Both the position numbers and the translations under genes were made by a program. DNA of 35,661 nucleotides, taken from NCBI GenBank assembly GCA_001800745.1, contig MGVZ01000064.1, forward strand, positions 1 to 35,661. The letters are read 5' to 3'. Of the stretch, positions 33,229 to 35,661 are shown piece after piece. This DNA is from Euryarchaeota archaeon RBG_16_67_27 (lineage in GTDB: Archaea; Thermoplasmatota; Thermoplasmata; RBG-16-68-12). Under the pieces are notes generated by a model, which saw only the letters and a program-made list of their open reading frames with translations, did not search any database and was not told the origin of the DNA. Each line of letters starts with the position of its first letter. Position 1 is the first letter of the stretch.

Positions 33229-33546
33229 CTATCGCTCGGCGCCCTCCATCGCTTTGTGAAGCCGGCGGCGCACGTACTCGCGCACGGCGTTCCGGATCGC
33301 GTCCTCGACGGACACGCTGTCCCCGGACTTCACGAGCTGCTGGAGTTCCACGACGTTCCCCTTCGGGAGTTCGATCATCACCTTGCGGATGTAGTCGGGA
33401 GCGAACTGGACATCGATGAACCGGTCGATCGCGGCGCGAATCGCATCGGAGATCGTGTCGTACTGCCCGCCCTTCACGAGCTGCTGGAGCGCGTGGATCT
33501 TCTCCGGCGGGATGCGGATCGTGACTCGCTCCGATTCCGATGGCAT
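33229..33546 (-). CDS. Tandem ribbon-helix-helix regulator next to ftsZ
   Basis: 105 residues containing two RHH (CopG/Arc-like) units: strand RVTIRIPP then LQQLVKGGQYDTISDAIRAAIDRFI (about 7-44), and strand KVMIELPKG then LQQLVKSGDSVSVEDAIRNAVREYV (about 59-95). The repeated LQQLVK-x-G shows internal duplication. In haloarchaea the RHH protein CdrS is encoded beside ftsZ2 and controls cell division genes; position and fold suggest a comparable regulator here, by inference. The ATG is preceded by a promoter with a palindrome. It may bind as a single chain in place of a dimer. Confidence 0.85.
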   Translation of the reverse strand: MPSESERVTIRIPPEKIHALQQLVKGGQYDTISDAIRAAIDRFIDVQFAPDYIRKVMIELPKGNVVELQQLVKSGDSVSVEDAIRNAVREYVRRRLHKAMEGAER

Positions 33547-33585
33547 GAATGTGCCTTCGCGATGTGTCCGACGGTAGACGGTTAT

Positions 33586-33596
33586 TTGTCTGACAA
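33586..33596. promoter_or_regulatory. Palindrome TTGTC-T-GACAA, candidate RHH operator
   Basis: A perfect 11-nt inverted repeat 40-50 nt upstream of the RHH start. It lies at the start site predicted from the TATA-like CTTAAATATCC at 33610-33620. RHH proteins bind short palindromes, so an autoregulatory operator is plausible. Confidence 0.5.
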
Positions 33597-33609
33597 TCGT
33601 ATGGCGATG

Positions 33610-33620
33610 TGGATATTTAA
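33610..33620 (-). promoter_or_regulatory. TATA-like box for RHH-ftsZ
   Basis: The minus strand reads CTTAAATATCC, a good archaeal TATA match. Transcription would start near 33587, giving a leader of about 40 nt before the RHH gene. Confidence 0.55.
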
Positions 33621-33844
33621 GCGTTCGTCAAGCGGGGTTCTTTCGGGTTAACTATGATTGACGAGCCGCACTCCGCTGGTCTCAGGCAATCAGCGCCTTG
33701 CGACCACCGTCTGACGCGCGTCGTGATAATGGGCGGCAAACGGGAGATCTCGTGAATGCGTCCCCGCCGTACCCTCAACCCGGTCGGATTCTGATTGAAT
33801 TGCTTCAGCGTTTATGAGGGGGCCGTTAGGGCTCTTGCGGTTTC
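33621..33844. other. Intergenic stretch without a recognised gene
   Basis: About 220 nt between the RHH promoter and the VIT1-like gene, less GC-rich than its surroundings. No convincing coding frame, RNA or repeat is seen. An A/T-rich GCGTTTATGAG lies near 33808-33818 but no gene fits it. Confidence 0.5.
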
Positions 33845-34432
33845 CTACAGGAAGTGCTCGATGGCCAGGAGGCCACTGAAGGTCAGGAATGCGACGATCG
33901 TCATGCGACCCGCCTTCCTCCATGGCCTCTTTCCCGAGAGCTTGCCGAGGTAGTATCCCGAGACGGAGATGATCAGGATGCCCAAACCGCCCGACGCACC
34001 GGCCGCCACCGAGAAGTCGGGCAGGAGGCGCGCCTGAAACATGAGAAGCGGAAGGCTGGTCACCAGGGCGACGACCAGGGGCGCCAGGAAGTTCACGAGA
34101 GAGGTCGCGTAGCGAGACATCCTGAAGGAACGCGGGATGCCCGTGTCCGCGAGGGACTTCAACATCGCCCGTTCGATGCGGCGAAGACGGATTTCGTCCT
34201 CTACGTGTTCCGCCTCGTACACGCTCACTCCGGTAGATACTCCGATTGCAAGGCAGGCCGCGAACAAGGCCCCAAGGGCAAAATCGACGCTCGGCTCGGC
34301 TTCCGCGGACGTGGCGGCAAGGATGCCTAGAACGACGAACGTCGAATCGAAGATCGTGTTCACGAAGTATCTCCTGAAAAGCATGGAGATGTCTATCCTC
34401 GCTCGTTCGCGCACCTCGGGAGCTGGCTGCAA
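33845..34432 (-). CDS. VIT1/CCC1-like membrane transporter
   Basis: 195 residues with about five hydrophobic helices. The N-terminal MLFRRYFVNTIFDSTFVVLG, followed by ALFAACLAIGVSTGVSVYEAEHVEDEIRLRRIERAML, matches the archaeal VIT1/CCC1 pattern: a helix with Asp near its start, then a small-residue helix running into a charged stretch. Members move Fe2+ or Mn2+. The start is TTG 34432, with GGGAGG about 6 nt upstream; a TATA-like GTTTAGCT is nearby. The ATG at 34384 would skip 16 residues. Substrate is inferred from family. Confidence 0.65.
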   Translation of the reverse strand: MQPAPEVRERARIDISMLFRRYFVNTIFDSTFVVLGILAATSAEAEPSVDFALGALFAACLAIGVSTGVSVYEAEHVEDEIRLRRIERAMLKSLADTGIPRSFRMSRYATSLVNFLAPLVVALVTSLPLLMFQARLLPDFSVAAGASGGLGILIISVSGYYLGKLSGKRPWRKAGRMTIVAFLTFSGLLAIEHFL

Positions 34433-34621
34433 GAGGGTCCTCCCACCTAGCTAAACGGCGGCCTCTCTCTTTTCGCCTTCGAAAGTTCCCTGCGTGGGTC
34501 CCGCATCGTTTTCCGTCGTGCAGGTCCGGTGCCGTCTCGTCCCGGTCGAGGACCACGAGGACCTGTTGATGGAGTGAGCCCCGGATTACGGGAGCACCCA
34601 GCTGGTTGCCAATCCGAGGGT
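34433..34621. other. Short stretch between VIT1-like gene and CDF remnant
   Basis: 189 nt holding the promoter elements of the VIT1-like gene. All frames either lack similarity or contain stops; I see no gene. Confidence 0.5.
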
Positions 34622-35099
34622 TCAGTGGCGCGGGTGCGCCTCGTCCAAGGCCTCCGTGTGATCCCACGGCTCCACGTGGACGATGGCCTCGGAAACCTCA
34701 GGAAAGGCGGCACGCAGGCGCTCTTCGACGGAATGGGCAAGGGCATGGGCCTGATTGAGGGGGAGCTCGGCGGGGACGTGGACGCAGAGGTCCACGAGGA
34801 CGCGGTTCCCAGAGGAGCGGGCCCTCAGGCTGTGTACGTCGCTCACCCCGGATGACTGCAGGACCGTACGGCGCAGCCCTTCCACGAGCTCGGGCTTCGG
34901 GGAGGCGTCCACCGAGCATCTGCAAGTTCTTCCCGCCCATGCGGAAGGCGGCGACGAGGAACGCGACGGCGATGGCCGAGGCGCCTACGAGGTCCATGAC
35001 GGGATATCCCAGGTAGGCGGCGCCCACCCCGAGGACGACCGCCGCCTTGCCCAGAGCGTCCGTCCCGAAGTGGTACGAGTCCGCCTCCAGAGCGGAACT
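34622..35099 (-). pseudogene. Cation diffusion facilitator (CDF) transporter remnant, 5'-truncated and frameshifted
   Basis: The minus strand from about 35099 reads SSALEADSYHFGTDALGKAA, the CDF segment with the metal-site pattern (HxxxD) after transmembrane helix 4, then two helices and GGKNLQML. There the frame shifts by one inserted base near 34910-34913. It continues in another frame as DASPKPELVEGLRR, VHSLRARSSGNRVLVDLCVH and EVSEAIVHVEPWDHTEALDE, the C-terminal CDF dimerisation domain. Helices 1-3 are missing; the sequence upstream belongs to the NmrA remnant. A sequencing error could explain the frameshift but not the truncation. Confidence 0.8.
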
Positions 35100-35106
35100 A
35101 CCGAAA

Positions 35107-35427
35107 AAGGGCGATATCGACTGCGACGGCGAGGAGGCCATAGGGCAGACCGTGGGGATTGCGGGCGACGAGAAGACCATGACCGAAATGGTCTCCCTGT
35201 TGTCGGCAAAGGTGGGTCGAAGCGTCAGATACGTGCAGATGTCGGAGGCGGAGGCCGGCCGGTTCATGCCTGAAGAGGGCCTCGCCATGGAACGATGGTT
35301 CGCGCAACGAGGCTACCATGTGAAAGTCCCGGCCCTCGAAGAACGATGGGGCCTCAGGATGACGCGTCTCGCCGAATGCCTGAAGGACGCACCCTGGCCG
35401 CCCCCACGGCAATGGCCTCCGGGGTGA
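35107..35427 (+). pseudogene. NmrA-like NAD(P)-binding protein remnant, C-terminal part only
   Basis: About 106 codons reading GDIDCDGEEAIGQTVGIAGD, then EKTMTEMVSLLSAKVGRSVRYV, AMERWFAQRGYHVKVPALEE and a stop. This resembles the substrate-side C-terminal part of NmrA/HSCARG-type atypical short-chain dehydrogenases, which normally begin with a GxxGxxG NAD(P)-binding domain of about 150 residues. That domain is absent: just upstream the DNA is the antisense of the CDF remnant. An ATG at 35047 keeps the frame open, but those codons are not NmrA-like. Confidence 0.7.
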
Positions 35428-35431
35428 GGCC

Positions 35432-35661
35432 GTGGCTCTTCGATCTTCAGAAGGGGAGAAGGATACTGCGTCTGCGATCGCCAAGGAGATGGTGCGGTAT
35501 GATCGCCTCTGGGGGGTCGGCCTCGCGAGCGCGCTCCTCGCGACCGGAGCGAACTTCGTTATATGGGGACTCGGAGTCGGACTCGGTACCATCGATCCAG
35601 GCTACCCGCTGCTCGCTCCCGTTCCCATCATCGCGGGTTCGGTCGTACCTCCTCTCGCGGC
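35432..35661 (+). CDS. Membrane protein, partial at window end (DUF6069-like)
   Basis: 76 codons are visible from GTG 35432, continuing past the window. After a polar N-terminus comes RLWGVGLASALLATGANFVI, a helix ending in WGLGVGLGTIDP, then PLLAPVPIIAGSVVPPLA at the start of a second helix. The spacing and the A-N in the first helix recall DUF6069 proteins, weakly. ATG 35489 is an alternative start. It begins 4 nt after the NmrA remnant. Confidence 0.5.
   Translation, partial: MALRSSEGEKDTASAIAKEMVRYDRLWGVGLASALLATGANFVIWGLGVGLGTIDPGYPLLAPVPIIAGSVVPPLA

Noticed and set aside
33690-34667. Long minus-strand frame overlapping the VIT1-like gene
   Set aside because: It lies in a different frame from the membrane protein, shows no domain, and is explained by GC-rich codon bias.
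35047-35427. Intact 126-residue protein from ATG 35047
   Set aside because: The first 20 or so codons are the antisense of the CDF remnant and not NmrA-like, and the NAD(P)-binding domain is missing, so a truncated remnant is the better reading.

Overview
The window is chromosomal DNA from a GC-rich archaeon. The evidence is a GMP synthetase split into two subunits, PurP-type FAICAR synthetase, archaeal ThrRS with its archaea-type editing domain, an archaeal ArfC reductase, UPF0147, DUF131 and PAC2 proteins, and TATA-like boxes about 27-30 nt upstream of start codons (leaderless transcription). The gene set and GC-rich style suggest Euryarchaeota, probably an uncultured Thermoplasmatota lineage; that placement is inference. 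There is no rRNA, CRISPR array, insertion sequence or prophage; one tRNA (Gly, CCC anticodon) is present.

Layout: 1-5090 carries a DUF72 gene (cut by the window edge), a GYD protein, a CPA2 antiporter, and a run of S-adenosylhomocysteinase, HAD phosphatase and PfkB kinase. 5164-7846 holds a stand-alone Lrp-type sensor domain with a membrane protein, then purE and the two GMP synthetase subunits. 7891-15914 holds serA, a DUF131 protein, carB-carA, a Mut7-C RNase gene overlapping the riboflavin/F420 reductase arfC, and osmC. 15983-24454 holds a PAC2 protein, rtcA, a P-type Ca2+ ATPase divergent from a second CPA2 antiporter, an MBL-fold hydrolase and an amidohydrolase. 24754-33546 holds a tiny zinc ribbon, a LON-domain protein, tRNA-Gly, UPF0147 with a second Lrp-like sensor, a zinc-ribbon membrane protein, purP, folP, thrS, a PKD protein, ftsZ and a tandem ribbon-helix-helix regulator. 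33845-35661 looks less stable: a VIT1/CCC1-like gene, then two 5'-truncated remnants (CDF transporter and NmrA-like) lying head to head, then a partial membrane protein.

The most striking feature is in carB. The conserved N-terminal motif GQAAE-FDYSG is interrupted after codon 28 by 32 nt that shift the frame and introduce a stop. The boundaries can fold as an archaeal bulge-helix-bulge splice site (4-bp central helix, two 3-nt bulges, 4-bp inner helix). Removing exactly these 32 nt restores the frame and the family motif and gives a normal 1078-residue protein. I read it as a very short protein-coding intron cut by the tRNA splicing machinery, at the start of a pyrimidine/arginine pathway gene.

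Several genes are linked by pathway: purE, guaAb, guaAa and purP in purine synthesis; carA and carB in carbamoyl phosphate synthesis; folP and arfC in cofactor synthesis; ahcY with its HAD and PfkB neighbours in the SAM/adenosine cycle. The ftsZ-RHH pair resembles the CdrS-FtsZ arrangement of other archaea and has a perfect palindrome near its predicted transcription start.
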